This document shows positions 1 to 9,041 of a stretch of DNA of 64,000 nt, in pieces. Made by a program: the position numbers and the translations under genes. The DNA lies in NCBI RefSeq assembly GCF_004346845.1, contig NZ_SMGI01000001.1, positions 715,116 through 779,115 on the forward strand, read 5' to 3'. How positions within the stretch are numbered: position 1 is the stretch's first letter; the number at the start of each line of letters is the position of its first letter. The notes beneath the pieces are model-generated. The model had not been told where the DNA came from, searched no databases, and worked only from the letters and a program-made list of their open reading frames with translations. The stretch comes from Winogradskyella wandonensis. GTDB taxonomy: Bacteria; Bacteroidota; Bacteroidia; Flavobacteriales; Flavobacteriaceae.

Positions 1-656
1 CTGTTAAGTGTCACACGTTTATTACTGAAAGTACTTTTGGTCTGCCTATATATCATTGGAAATCAGAAAAAAATCTTCAGAGCGAATTGCACGACTGGGT
101 AAGAACCAATCAGTCTAATAATAGAACATCTGTGTTTTTTGGTTATTCTTTAGGTAAGGCACAACGTTTATTATCGCTTTTAGATGGTGCCGACGATATT
201 TTTGTACACCGTTCAATTTATAATTTAAACGATGCAATTACTGGCTCTGGGATAGACTTACCTAAATCAAAATTATGGTCTGCAGATTTGGATAAAAATA
301 GTCTTCAGAATAAAATAATCATTGCGCCACCATCGCTGCTAGGCTCTAAGATGCTCAAGCGTTTACCAAATCCTGCTACAGCGATTTGCTCTGGCTGGAT
401 GCAAATTAGGGGTAATCGTCGTTGGCAGTCTGTAGATGCAGGTTTTGCCGTAAGTGATCATGCGGATTGGAATGGTTTAATTTCAGCGGTAAAAGCTTCA
501 GAAGCAGAGCGAGTTTATGTTACTCATGGCTCTCAAGCCGTGTTTTCGAAATATCTTAATGAAATTGGTATAGAAGCCTACGAGCTAAAAACCGAATATG
601 GTGATGAAGCCTTAGCAAAAGCCGAAAAGGAAACTGAAATAATAGAGCGGGAATGA
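1..656 (+). CDS. Ligase-associated DNA exonuclease (MBL/beta-CASP fold), C-terminal part
   Basis: The reading frame is open from base 3 and runs off the left edge, so only about the last 217 residues are here and the HxHxDH metal site is outside the window. What remains has the late metallo-beta-lactamase motif SDHAD (frame bases near 457-471) and a THGS motif near its end, as in beta-CASP nucleases. The identity rests mainly on context: its stop overlaps the start of an ATP-dependent DNA ligase (ATGA), followed by the Lhr-like helicase and PdeM phosphoesterase that define the bacterial 'ligase-associated' DNA repair set. It probably trims DNA ends before ligation. A TTG at 87 is an internal codon, not a start. 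Confidence 0.85.
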   Translation, partial: VKCHTFITESTFGLPIYHWKSEKNLQSELHDWVRTNQSNNRTSVFFGYSLGKAQRLLSLLDGADDIFVHRSIYNLNDAITGSGIDLPKSKLWSADLDKNSLQNKIIIAPPSLLGSKMLKRLPNPATAICSGWMQIRGNRRWQSVDAGFAVSDHADWNGLISAVKASEAERVYVTHGSQAVFSKYLNEIGIEAYELKTEYGDEALAKAEKETEIIERE

Positions 657-2242
657 AGCAGTTTTCAGATTTAATAAGTACCATTGAGATTACGAATAAG
701 ACCAATGCCAAAATCGATGCTTTGGTAAATTATTTTGATACAGCGCCAGATAAAGATAAATTGTGGTTAATAGCCTTATTTACAGGAAAACGTCCTTCTA
801 GGCCTGTAAAAACAAGTCTTATGAAGGAATGGTGCATGGAAATTACAAACCTGCCGGAGTGGCTGTTTTTAGAAAGCTACAGTTCAGTTGGTGACTTAGG
901 CGAGACAATGGCCTTGCTCTTACCAAATAATAGCTCTCATTTGGATTTATCGCTAAGCGAATGGATGACTGAATTAAAAGCCTTAAAACCTAAATCTGAT
1001 GACGAAAAAAAAGCATTTGTTTTAGAGGCTTGGTCTGGTTTAGGACAGCAAGAACGCTTAATTTTTAATAAGTTAATTGGCGGTAGTTTTAGAATAGGTG
1101 TTTCTAAAAAAACATTAGTTAATGCCTTAGCAAAGCTAACAGGAATTGACGCAAATCAATTAATGCATAGCATTATAGGTCATTGGGATATCGATTCAAT
1201 TACTTTTGAAGAGTTAATACACGGACAGCATATCAATTACGATAATTCCAAACCTTATCCGTTTTGTTTGGCTTATGCTTTAGAAAAAGAGTTACCAGAT
1301 TTAGGAGAACCTAAAGATTGGTTTGTAGAGCAAAAATGGGATGGTATCCGTGGACAAATTGTTAAGCGTAATGATGAGGTGTATATCTGGTCTAGAGGCG
1401 AAGAATTAGTCACGCAACAGTTCCCTGAATTGGTAGAAGCCATGTCTAATTTTAATGACGATTTTGTCATTGATGGCGAAATATTAGCTATTAAAGACAG
1501 TGCTGTTTTGTTATTTAACGATTTACAAAAACGCCTAAATAGAAAGAATGTCACTAAAAAATTATTAGAAGAAGTCCCTATTGGTTTTTACGCTTACGAC
1601 ATATTAGAGTTTAATGGAGAAGATATTCGCGAAAAACCATTTGCCGAACGACGACAAGTGTTAGAATTACTTTTTGGTTTGATGGCGTTACCTAGTCATG
1701 TAAAATTATCGCATTTGGTTAATTTTAAAAAATGGGAGGATTTATATCGTATTAGAGCCAATTCTAGAACTATTAATAGTGAAGGCTTGATGCTAAAGCA
1801 AAAGGCATCACCATACCATACTGGGCGAAAAAAAGGGGATTGGTGGAAATGGAAAGTTGACCCATTAACGATAGACGCTGTAATGATTTATGCCCAAAAG
1901 GGTAGTGGGCGGCGTAGCTCAAAATATACAGATTACACGTTTGCTGTAAAGAAAGATGATGCTTTGGTGACTATAGCTAAAGCGTATTCTGGATTAACAG
2001 ACCAAGAGATTACCGAAATTTCTAAATGGGTTAACAAAAATGCTATTGAAAAATTTGGTCCAGTACGTACTGTAAAACCAGAGCTTATTTTTGAAATCGC
2101 TTTCGAGGGAATTGCTCTAAGCAATAGGCATAAATCTGGAGTAGCCTTACGCTTTCCCAGAATTTCTAGATGGCGAAGAGATAAACCAGTAGACGAAATA
2201 GATACTATTGAAAGCGTAAAGCAATTAATTACAGCATCTTGA
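653..2242 (+). CDS. ATP-dependent DNA ligase (ligase-associated repair cluster)
   Basis: 529 residues with an N-terminal alpha-helical DNA-binding region (about 1-200), a nucleotidyltransferase core and a C-terminal OB fold. The adenylated lysine is K228 in KWDGIR (motif I); later motifs include a DGEI motif, EGLMLK (motif IV) and the WWKWK motif V with its paired lysines. It seals nicks using ATP, unlike the housekeeping NAD-dependent LigA expected elsewhere on the chromosome. The ATG overlaps the exonuclease stop (ATGA) and the stop overlaps the helicase TTG start (TTGA), so the cluster is probably translationally coupled. This arrangement is shared with many Bacteroidota and Proteobacteria. 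Confidence 0.95.
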   Translation: MKQFSDLISTIEITNKTNAKIDALVNYFDTAPDKDKLWLIALFTGKRPSRPVKTSLMKEWCMEITNLPEWLFLESYSSVGDLGETMALLLPNNSSHLDLSLSEWMTELKALKPKSDDEKKAFVLEAWSGLGQQERLIFNKLIGGSFRIGVSKKTLVNALAKLTGIDANQLMHSIIGHWDIDSITFEELIHGQHINYDNSKPYPFCLAYALEKELPDLGEPKDWFVEQKWDGIRGQIVKRNDEVYIWSRGEELVTQQFPELVEAMSNFNDDFVIDGEILAIKDSAVLLFNDLQKRLNRKNVTKKLLEEVPIGFYAYDILEFNGEDIREKPFAERRQVLELLFGLMALPSHVKLSHLVNFKKWEDLYRIRANSRTINSEGLMLKQKASPYHTGRKKGDWWKWKVDPLTIDAVMIYAQKGSGRRSSKYTDYTFAVKKDDALVTIAKAYSGLTDQEITEISKWVNKNAIEKFGPVRTVKPELIFEIAFEGIALSNRHKSGVALRFPRISRWRRDKPVDEIDTIESVKQLITAS

Positions 2243-4692
2243 AAAACTTTAAACAAACCGAAGGTCTGCGAATTATAGAGAACTGGATGGCAGAAAAAGG
2301 TCATGCACCTTTTACGTTTCAGATGCAAACATGGCAACGTTATGCCGATGGTTATTCGGGTATGGTTATTGCGCCAACAGGTTTTGGAAAGACATTTTCT
2401 GTATTCTTAGCGGTCGTTATCGATTATCTCAATCGTCCAGAGCATTATGGTAAAGGCTTAAAGTTGTTATGGATAAGTCCGTTACGCTCTTTAGCAAAAG
2501 ATTTGGCAAAAGCCATGACCGAAGCTGTTGACGAGATTGGACTCGATTGGTCTGTAGAAGTAAGAAACGGTGATACGCCAACGGCTACACGCAGAAAGCA
2601 AGAACGCTTAACGCCAGATGTATTGCTTACCACGCCAGAGACCATGCATTTATTGTTCTCTCAAAAAAATAATTCCAGATGGTTTAAAAATTTAGAATGT
2701 GTTGCCATTGACGAGTGGCACGAACTTCTAGGAAATAAACGCGGTGTTTTAACAGAATTAGCCATAAATCAACTAAGACATTATTCACCCGAGCTTCAAA
2801 TTTGGGGTATTACTGCTACTATCGGAAATTTAGAAGAAGCCAACAGCGTTCTATTGCCATATTCAGATTTAAAAATTACGACGGTTAAAGCAAAGGAGGA
2901 AAAGAAACTAGATATTATCTCCGTACTTCCTGATGAAATCGAGATTTTACCTTGGGCTGGACATTTAGGGGCTAAAATGGCTGATAAGATTCTACCAATT
3001 ATCGAAGCAAATACCACCACCTTAATATTCACAAATACCAGAGGACAAGCGGAGTTATGGTACCAGTTATTACTCGATGCACAGCCAGATTTGGCGGGCT
3101 TATTGGCCATACATCATGGATCGATAGATAAAAAATTACGGAACTGGATTGAAGATAATATCGCTTCTGGCTACTTAAAAGCGGTAGTTTGTACATCTTC
3201 TCTTGATTTAGGTGTCGATTTTAAGCCTGTCGATTGTGTTATCCAAATTGGCTCTGTTAAAGGGATTGCACGTTTTATGCAGCGCGCAGGACGTAGTGGA
3301 CATTCGCCATACGAGCGTTCAAAAATTTATTTTGTGCCAACACATTCCTTAGAACTTGTTGAAGTATCCGCACTAAAAACGGCTATAAAAGAGAAACAAA
3401 TCGAATCGCGAGAGCCTGTGGTATTAACCTTTGATGTACTTGTTCAGTTTATGGTAACGTTAGCGGTTGGGCAAGGCTTCGAGGAAAAAGAATTATGTCA
3501 ACGCATTCAGCAAACACACGCTTTTAGTTATCTCTCCAGAGAAGATTGGTTATGGTGCCTTCAGTTTATTACAAAAGGCGGAAAAACACTTAACTCTTAC
3601 GAGGAATTTCATAAAGTAATTCTAGATGATGACGGAAAATACAAAGTAAAAAGTCGGCGTATTAGCATGCTGCATCGCATGAATATTGGTGCTATTGTCA
3701 GTGAAGTCAACTTGAAAGTAAAGTATTTCTCTGGTGGTTATATTGGTATGGTTGAAGAGTTTTTTATTTCAAAATTAAAACCGGGAGATAGTTTTATACT
3801 TGCAGGACGTGTTTTAGAATTGGTGCAAATCAAAGATATGACAGTCTTAGTAAGGCGAAGTAAGGCTAAGAAAGCTGTTTCACCTAGCTGGTTAGGTGGC
3901 CGATTGCCGTTAACATCACATCTAAGTCATTATTTACGGTTAAAATTATCAGATGCTCTAGAACCAGGTCGATTAGAAAAAGAATTACGTTTCTTAAATC
4001 CGTTGGTCAGTCGGCAAGATGCCTATTCTCATATCCCAAAAGCAGATGAATTTTTAGTAGAGCTCATAGAAACTAAAGATGGGCATCATCTTTTTATGTA
4101 TCCATTTGAAGGGCGACTCGTACACGAAGTATTTTCTGCTTTAATTGCCTACAGAATAAGTAAGCTCAAAGCACTAACATTTACTATAGCTATGAATGAT
4201 TATGGTTTTGAACTACTCAGTGACCAATCCATTCCGATAAATGAAAGCAATATTGAAGAGATATTAAAAAAAGAAAATCTGATGGACGATGTCATTGCCA
4301 GTATTAATGCATCGGAAATGGCATCTCGAAAATTTAGGGATATTGCAGTTATTGCAGGTTTGGTAGTACAAAGTCAACCAGGCGCTCGTAAGACGAGTAA
4401 AAGCCTTCAATCGTCTTCGGGTCTTATATTTAGAGTTTTAGAAGATTACGAATCTGATAATTTGTTGTTAAGACAGGCGTATACCGAAGTGTTTAACCAA
4501 CAATTAGAAGAAGCGCGACTGCAGCAAGCTTTTGAACGTATTTCTAAAAGTAAAATAATAGTGAAACGTGCCAAGTCTTTTACACCGTTAAGCTTTCCTT
4601 TAAAAGTAGATAGTTTACGCGGTACAATGAGTAACGAGAGTTTAGATAAACGAATTCAACGGATAAAAGCACAAGCCTTTAAGATGGATTAA
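2239..4692 (+). CDS. Ligase-associated DNA damage response DEXH-box helicase (Lhr family)
   Basis: 817-residue superfamily 2 helicase. Visible motifs are Walker A APTGFGKT (45-52, Phe where most homologues have Ser), the DEXH box DEWH (158-161), and motif VI QRAGRSG (348-354), followed by the long Lhr-type winged-helix and accessory region to the end. I place the start at TTG 2239 because it overlaps the ligase stop (TTGA) and keeps the full N-terminus; the next Met is residue 17. It likely unwinds or translocates on single-stranded DNA or RNA:DNA at damaged sites for its partner ligase and nucleases. PdeM starts immediately after its stop. Confidence 0.93.
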   Translation: MKNFKQTEGLRIIENWMAEKGHAPFTFQMQTWQRYADGYSGMVIAPTGFGKTFSVFLAVVIDYLNRPEHYGKGLKLLWISPLRSLAKDLAKAMTEAVDEIGLDWSVEVRNGDTPTATRRKQERLTPDVLLTTPETMHLLFSQKNNSRWFKNLECVAIDEWHELLGNKRGVLTELAINQLRHYSPELQIWGITATIGNLEEANSVLLPYSDLKITTVKAKEEKKLDIISVLPDEIEILPWAGHLGAKMADKILPIIEANTTTLIFTNTRGQAELWYQLLLDAQPDLAGLLAIHHGSIDKKLRNWIEDNIASGYLKAVVCTSSLDLGVDFKPVDCVIQIGSVKGIARFMQRAGRSGHSPYERSKIYFVPTHSLELVEVSALKTAIKEKQIESREPVVLTFDVLVQFMVTLAVGQGFEEKELCQRIQQTHAFSYLSREDWLWCLQFITKGGKTLNSYEEFHKVILDDDGKYKVKSRRISMLHRMNIGAIVSEVNLKVKYFSGGYIGMVEEFFISKLKPGDSFILAGRVLELVQIKDMTVLVRRSKAKKAVSPSWLGGRLPLTSHLSHYLRLKLSDALEPGRLEKELRFLNPLVSRQDAYSHIPKADEFLVELIETKDGHHLFMYPFEGRLVHEVFSALIAYRISKLKALTFTIAMNDYGFELLSDQSIPINESNIEEILKKENLMDDVIASINASEMASRKFRDIAVIAGLVVQSQPGARKTSKSLQSSSGLIFRVLEDYESDNLLLRQAYTEVFNQQLEEARLQQAFERISKSKIIVKRAKSFTPLSFPLKVDSLRGTMSNESLDKRIQRIKAQAFKMD

Positions 4693-5340
4693 ATGAAAAT
4701 CATCACCGAAAATATCACAATTAAAAACGAGGTTTTAACCTTAACCAATCATCGAGCTATATATTGGCAACGGGAAAATGCGTTAATTCTCTCCGATATT
4801 CATATTGGAAAAACAGCGCATTTTAGGCGTCATGGAATTCCGATGCCTGACGATATTCTTCAAAAAGATTTGGAACGTTTGAAAAATTTAATTCTATATT
4901 TTAATACTGAAATTTTATTGATTGTTGGCGATTTGTTTCATGCTGAGTCCAATACGGATATGAAAACCTTTAAGGAGTGGCTTACTCAATTTATAGATTT
5001 AAAGCTTATTTTGATTAAAGGTAATCATGATAAGCTTTCCACGCAGCTGCTGAGCCATTTTAATATTCATGAAAAAGCAGAATTGGTATTAGAGCCATTT
5101 ACCTTTATTCATGAACCTCCTAAATCATCAACCAAAGTATTTTTTATTTCGGGTCACACACATCCAGGTGTTTTAATAAAAGGAAAGGGACGACAAAAAC
5201 TAAAGTTACCTTGTTATCAAATTTCATCAAATCAATTGGTGCTTCCTGCTTTTAGTTTATTTACAGGATTGAATATCCATGCGCAACCTGAAAATGCAAC
5301 GTGTTACGCGTTTACTGATGAATCGATTTTTAAATTTTAG
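4693..5340 (+). CDS. pdeM: Ligase-associated DNA damage response endonuclease PdeM
   Basis: 215-residue calcineurin-like metallophosphoesterase. Metal-binding motifs are in the normal order: SDIHIG with D35 and H37, GDLFH with D80, GNHD at 110-113, and GHTH at 154-157. Its ATG directly abuts the helicase stop, making it the fourth gene of the ligase-associated repair cluster. Family members are small two-metal phosphodiesterases thought to process DNA ends; the substrate cannot be told from sequence. The 3' end overlaps by 11 bases with the convergent methyltransferase gene, and I see no T-rich hairpin between them. Confidence 0.9.
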   Translation: MKIITENITIKNEVLTLTNHRAIYWQRENALILSDIHIGKTAHFRRHGIPMPDDILQKDLERLKNLILYFNTEILLIVGDLFHAESNTDMKTFKEWLTQFIDLKLILIKGNHDKLSTQLLSHFNIHEKAELVLEPFTFIHEPPKSSTKVFFISGHTHPGVLIKGKGRQKLKLPCYQISSNQLVLPAFSLFTGLNIHAQPENATCYAFTDESIFKF

Positions 5341-6508
5341 AACAAATCAAAATTAGTTTCTCGTCATTGAAATTAGTTGTGAAGAACAAATAAAGACTAC
5401 CACCATCTTTAATTTTTAGTTTTTTTCGAATATCTCCAACAGATAATGGAAAGTTTCGTGTAGTGACGTTGGCTTTTGAGATTTTTTCTTTGGCGAAGGA
5501 TTTCTTATTGAAAGGTATTTGTTTTTCAATTTTAAAGCGCCTTCCAGGAAAGTCAATCAAATCTTTAGAAGTATATAAATGCGAATGTTGATGCAACTTT
5601 GGGATATTCAATTTTGCACTAACAGTATTGAAAGCGCCTGCTTTTAAAATTGAGACATTGGGCTCATACAAATAGGTGAGAGGTAAGCTAAATAGCGCGT
5701 GATTTCGTGATTCTTCTGTTATCATAAAATCGAAAAGTTGTTGCGTCTCTTTTCGAAGATTTACTGATTTTACTAAAACTTCATCTTTATAATCTCGTTC
5801 TAAAATCCAGAGTAGCTCTTTTACTTCGTTATTTAGGGCTACTATATGAATTTCTTTGACGTGATTTAAATCTGATAACGTCGCTTTCAAATCTAATAAC
5901 GGCGACGTTTTTACCATTACATTTTCAGAATACTTCAAAAATAGACCTTGAAATGTTTTTACATTAGGCTCGCAATCAGTCAATAGAAACACTTTTTTTT
6001 GGGTATTGTCTCGTCGAGAAGGATCTACATATAGCCAATCAAATTGCTGATTAATTCGTTTTAAGGCATCTATTCCGTTTTCATTTAAACACTCGATATT
6101 ATTTACTTTTAATTTTTTATAATTATGTTTTACAATTTGAGATAGCTCTGTATCAATTTCGCAATGTGTTACCTTTTTAATTTGCTTAGAAAAGTAAAAC
6201 GTATCAACACCAAATCCGCCAGTTATGTCTATTAGTGATTCGCCTGAGACTAAATTAGCTTTATAGTTTGCTGTAGCTTCAGACGATGTTTGCTCAATAT
6301 TTAATTTATTAGGATAGTAGATTTGTTGAGAATTGTACCAAGTCGGCAACTTTTTTTCACAACGTTTCTTAGCTTCAATCTGCGCTACAAGTGTTTTAGA
6401 ATCAATAGTGCTAAATGGTATTCCTTTTAGTAAAAGTGTATTGATATCTGCTTTTAAATTTTTGTTTATAAACGCTTGAATTTCGGTATTTAGAATTTCA
6501 GAATTCAA
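5330..6508 (-). CDS. THUMP-like-domain class I SAM-dependent methyltransferase
   Basis: 392 residues. The Rossmann methyltransferase core has the SAM-binding loop DITGGFGVD (94-102), an acidic residue at E117 for the ribose, and a catalytic-type motif VDPSRRD (161-167). The C-terminal part (about 300-392), ending near a repeated small beta unit, fits the THUMP/ferredoxin-like domain found in Bacteroidota homologues. It probably methylates an RNA; the substrate is unknown. The start is TTG at 6508, only 6 bases after the permease stop, with an in-frame stop just upstream and no ATG nearby. It is the last gene of a nine-gene minus-strand run starting at tsaD. Confidence 0.82.
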   Translation of the reverse strand: MNSEILNTEIQAFINKNLKADINTLLLKGIPFSTIDSKTLVAQIEAKKRCEKKLPTWYNSQQIYYPNKLNIEQTSSEATANYKANLVSGESLIDITGGFGVDTFYFSKQIKKVTHCEIDTELSQIVKHNYKKLKVNNIECLNENGIDALKRINQQFDWLYVDPSRRDNTQKKVFLLTDCEPNVKTFQGLFLKYSENVMVKTSPLLDLKATLSDLNHVKEIHIVALNNEVKELLWILERDYKDEVLVKSVNLRKETQQLFDFMITEESRNHALFSLPLTYLYEPNVSILKAGAFNTVSAKLNIPKLHQHSHLYTSKDLIDFPGRRFKIEKQIPFNKKSFAKEKISKANVTTRNFPLSVGDIRKKLKIKDGGSLYLFFTTNFNDEKLILICSKI

Positions 6509-6514
6509 AAGTGA

Positions 6515-7603
6515 TTAAAGGCCTTTAGTAAGTTTTTTAACAAACTTATACTCGGATAAAAATTCTTTTAAAATTACTTTAATAGCAGTGTAGGTAGGTA
6601 CGGCGATAATCATACCTACAATTCCGAATAAAATTCCAGCGATAATGATGATAAGAAATATCTCCAGCGGATGGGATTTTACACTTTTTGAAAAAATAAA
6701 AGGTTGACTAAAGAAATTATCTACCAATTGGGCAACAACAAAACCAATCATTACATAGGTGGTTTTTGGTAGAATAACCTCGCTAAAACTTTCACCAAGA
6801 TTGCTAGACATGCTAAGTAGCAGCATTAAAAAACCACCAACAAGTGGCCCGACATAAGGTACTAGATTTAAGAGCGCACATAAAAATGCGATAACTGCGG
6901 CATTATTAATCCCGAAGATTAATAGAATAATCGTGTAAATAACAAATAGGATTAGTATTTGCAGCAAGAGACCGCCAAAATAGCGTGATAATAAGTCTTT
7001 AATTTTATTAATGGAACGTCGGGTTTTAGGCTCATTTCCTTGAGGAACAAACGTCATAATGCCGTTTTCGAAAAGCTGGCTGTCTTTTAAAAAGAAAAAG
7101 ACAATAAATAAGACTGAAAACAGTCCAATACTAAAACTACCTAAACCGCTTACTATTTTGTTGAGATAATCTGGAATTAAAGAGAAGTCTATTTTAGACA
7201 GTAAACCAGAGTCCTTAATCGAGGCTTTGACATCTATATTATTAAACTCAAAATAGTTTACGATTTGGTTATACAAATCCTCGGTATTGTTTTGTAGTTT
7301 TTTTAAATCGAGCAGTGCAAGGTTATCGCCTTGTTCGGCAATAAGAGGTATGAATAACCCAATGAGACCAAGAAAAACACCAATAAATAATACCATAGTT
7401 ACGACCACGGCAACAGTATTATTAAACTTTAGTTTACGTCTAAGAAATAAAACTATGGGGCGCCCAACTAAAGATATCACGGCAGCTACCAATACATAAA
7501 CGATGACCGACTGTATTTGGTAAAGAAAATACAAAACTAAAGCTACGGCAAGTAATATACCCACAGCGCGTAAAATACCATTAGCTATAACTTTTGAATT
7601 CAT
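6515..7603 (-). CDS. AI-2E family transporter (PerM/YdbI-like permease)
   Basis: 362 residues with about eight hydrophobic segments: two near residues 10-45, one at 60-90, a soluble loop with amphipathic helices around 90-150, and the rest in the C-terminal half. The conserved centre contains LNLVPYVGPLVGG, the usual signature of this family. Members are inner-membrane permeases; some were linked to autoinducer-2 export and others act as Na+/H+ antiporters, so the substrate is open. It lies in the tsaD-led minus-strand cluster, 52 bases after the TrmH-like gene and 6 bases before the methyltransferase. Confidence 0.88.
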   Translation of the reverse strand: MNSKVIANGILRAVGILLAVALVLYFLYQIQSVIVYVLVAAVISLVGRPIVLFLRRKLKFNNTVAVVVTMVLFIGVFLGLIGLFIPLIAEQGDNLALLDLKKLQNNTEDLYNQIVNYFEFNNIDVKASIKDSGLLSKIDFSLIPDYLNKIVSGLGSFSIGLFSVLFIVFFFLKDSQLFENGIMTFVPQGNEPKTRRSINKIKDLLSRYFGGLLLQILILFVIYTIILLIFGINNAAVIAFLCALLNLVPYVGPLVGGFLMLLLSMSSNLGESFSEVILPKTTYVMIGFVVAQLVDNFFSQPFIFSKSVKSHPLEIFLIIIIAGILFGIVGMIIAVPTYTAIKVILKEFLSEYKFVKKLTKGL

Positions 7604-7655
7604 TGGTTTGGTTTTTTCAAAGATGCTGAAATAAATTAAACGCTACAAATTTTGG

Positions 7656-8153
7656 TTAAAGTTGTTTTGTAAACTCGTATAAACTAATTGCAGTGGCTTG
7701 TATAACGTTCATACTACTATTTTCACCAAACATATTGATATGTATTACATCATTAGCATGATTTAAGACTGATTCTGAAATACCGTGGTTTTCGTTTCCG
7801 ATAATAAGTGCAATTGGTTTTTTGTCTGGTATTTTAAATTTGTCTAAAGGCTTACTATTCTTCGTAATTTCTAAGGCAATAAGATGATAATTATTAGACT
7901 TTAGATGTTCTAGAACTTCTTGAATATCATTTTCGAGCCGATGCGTTACATATTTCTCAGTAGAACGAGAAGTGCGTTTCATTCGTTTTCCCAGCGGAAT
8001 GTCTTCACCACAGAAGATAAGCTCTTCAACCCCAAAAGCATCAGCAATCCGGAAAAGGCTACCGATATTAGGCGCATTACTTACGTTATCGCAAACAATC
8101 GTAATGGGAAAGCTTTGCTTTTTAAATTCTGAATTGTAGTGGGTTAATTGCAC
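7656..8153 (-). CDS. TrmH-family (SpoU) RNA 2'-O-methyltransferase
   Basis: 165-residue SPOUT enzyme lacking an extra N-terminal RNA-binding domain. The three SpoU motifs are present: NIGSLFRIADAFG (29-41), IGNENHGIS in the middle (motif 2), and SSMNVIQATAISLYE near the C-terminus (motif 3), which form the trefoil-knot SAM site. It adds a ribose 2'-O-methyl group to a tRNA or rRNA; which one cannot be decided here. The start is GTG at 8153, two bases after the stop of the upstream small ORF. Several other RNA modification genes lie in the same run. Confidence 0.9.
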   Translation of the reverse strand: MQLTHYNSEFKKQSFPITIVCDNVSNAPNIGSLFRIADAFGVEELIFCGEDIPLGKRMKRTSRSTEKYVTHRLENDIQEVLEHLKSNNYHLIALEITKNSKPLDKFKIPDKKPIALIIGNENHGISESVLNHANDVIHINMFGENSSMNVIQATAISLYEFTKQL

Positions 8154-8155
8154 CT

Positions 8156-8383
8156 TCAGTGTAATTTTTTACAAAAATAAGAAAGGTGTGTTTTATCAGC
8201 ATCCATGGTAACTAAACAAGAACTGTGCGCATGTATTTCAACTCCACTTATTTTGTAAGTATGCCAATTAATACTATGTAATGATTGAAAAATAAAAGCT
8301 AGAGCTAATATAATAGCTACTACCTTAAATCTAAGCGGAAATTTACCCATATATCGTATTTTCTCTTCTCTAATCTCCTTCAT
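8156..8383 (-). CDS. Small single-pass membrane protein, unknown function
   Basis: 75 codons (ATG 8383), or about 64 if the second Met (residue 12) is used. A basic N-terminus precedes one hydrophobic helix (about residues 18-37), followed by a short tail containing His and Cys residues (HSSC and YFCKKLH). I recognise no family. I call it real because it fills exactly the gap between two genes of the same run: 7 bases after the DUF4159 stop and 2 bases before the TrmH-like GTG start. The tail could face the periplasm. It could still be a chance frame. Confidence 0.5.
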   Translation of the reverse strand: MKEIREEKIRYMGKFPLRFKVVAIILALAFIFQSLHSINWHTYKISGVEIHAHSSCLVTMDADKTHLSYFCKKLH

Positions 8384-8390
8384 CTAATTT

Positions 8391-9032
8391 CTAATTCACG
8401 AATACATATTTCATAATATTTGCACCCATTTTAAGCGCTTTCGCTCTAACTTCTTCTGGGTCATTGTGTACTTCGGGGTCTTCCCAACCATCGCCCAAAT
8501 CACTCTCAAAGGTAAATAGTAGTAATAATCGGCCTTCATGAAAAATACCTAAGGCTTTTGGTGCTTTACCATCATGCTCATGGATTTTTGGAAGCCCATT
8601 AGGAAAATTATATTCTGCATTAAATATGGGGTGGGTTTTCGGAATTTCTATTAACTCTTTATTTGGGAATACTTTTTTCAGCTCCTTAGTGATGTAGGGT
8701 TCCATCCCGTAATTATCATCGATATGAAGAAAACCTCCTGATAACAAGTAATTTCTAAGGTTTTCAGCATCGTTATCATTAAAAAAGACATTGCCATGAC
8801 CTGTCATATGCAAAAACGGATACTGAAAAATATCAGTACTACCAACTTCTACAGTTTCTACGGTCTCCGTGATATTCGTTTCAATATTATCATTGCAGAA
8901 TTTTATGAGATTGGGTAAGGCTGTAGGATTACTATACCAGTCGCCGCCGCCACTATATTTTAAAACGGCAACTTTCTGGGCATTTAAAATACAAAGACAT
9001 GACATAAATAGAATGATAAAACCTTTTTTCAT
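8391..9032 (-). CDS. DUF4159 domain-containing secreted protein
   Basis: 213 residues with a signal peptide (about 1-18, ending CILNAQ). The body matches the DUF4159 pattern: an N-terminal KYSGGGDWY motif, then FLHMTGHGNVFF and a GGFLHIDDNYG motif, resembling a flavodoxin/glutamine amidotransferase-like fold seen in Bacteroidota. The biochemical role is unknown; the family often occurs near MoxR/vWA gene sets, which are absent here. The gene is 9 bases after rsmE, so it is co-transcribed with RNA modification enzymes. Confidence 0.83.
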   Translation of the reverse strand: MKKGFIILFMSCLCILNAQKVAVLKYSGGGDWYSNPTALPNLIKFCNDNIETNITETVETVEVGSTDIFQYPFLHMTGHGNVFFNDNDAENLRNYLLSGGFLHIDDNYGMEPYITKELKKVFPNKELIEIPKTHPIFNAEYNFPNGLPKIHEHDGKAPKALGIFHEGRLLLLFTFESDLGDGWEDPEVHNDPEEVRAKALKMGANIMKYVFVN

Positions 9033-9041
9033 GTGCTTTTT

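Noticed and set aside
1933..2337. Minus-strand frame of 134 codons over the ligase/helicase junction
   Set aside because: Antisense to two strongly recognised genes.
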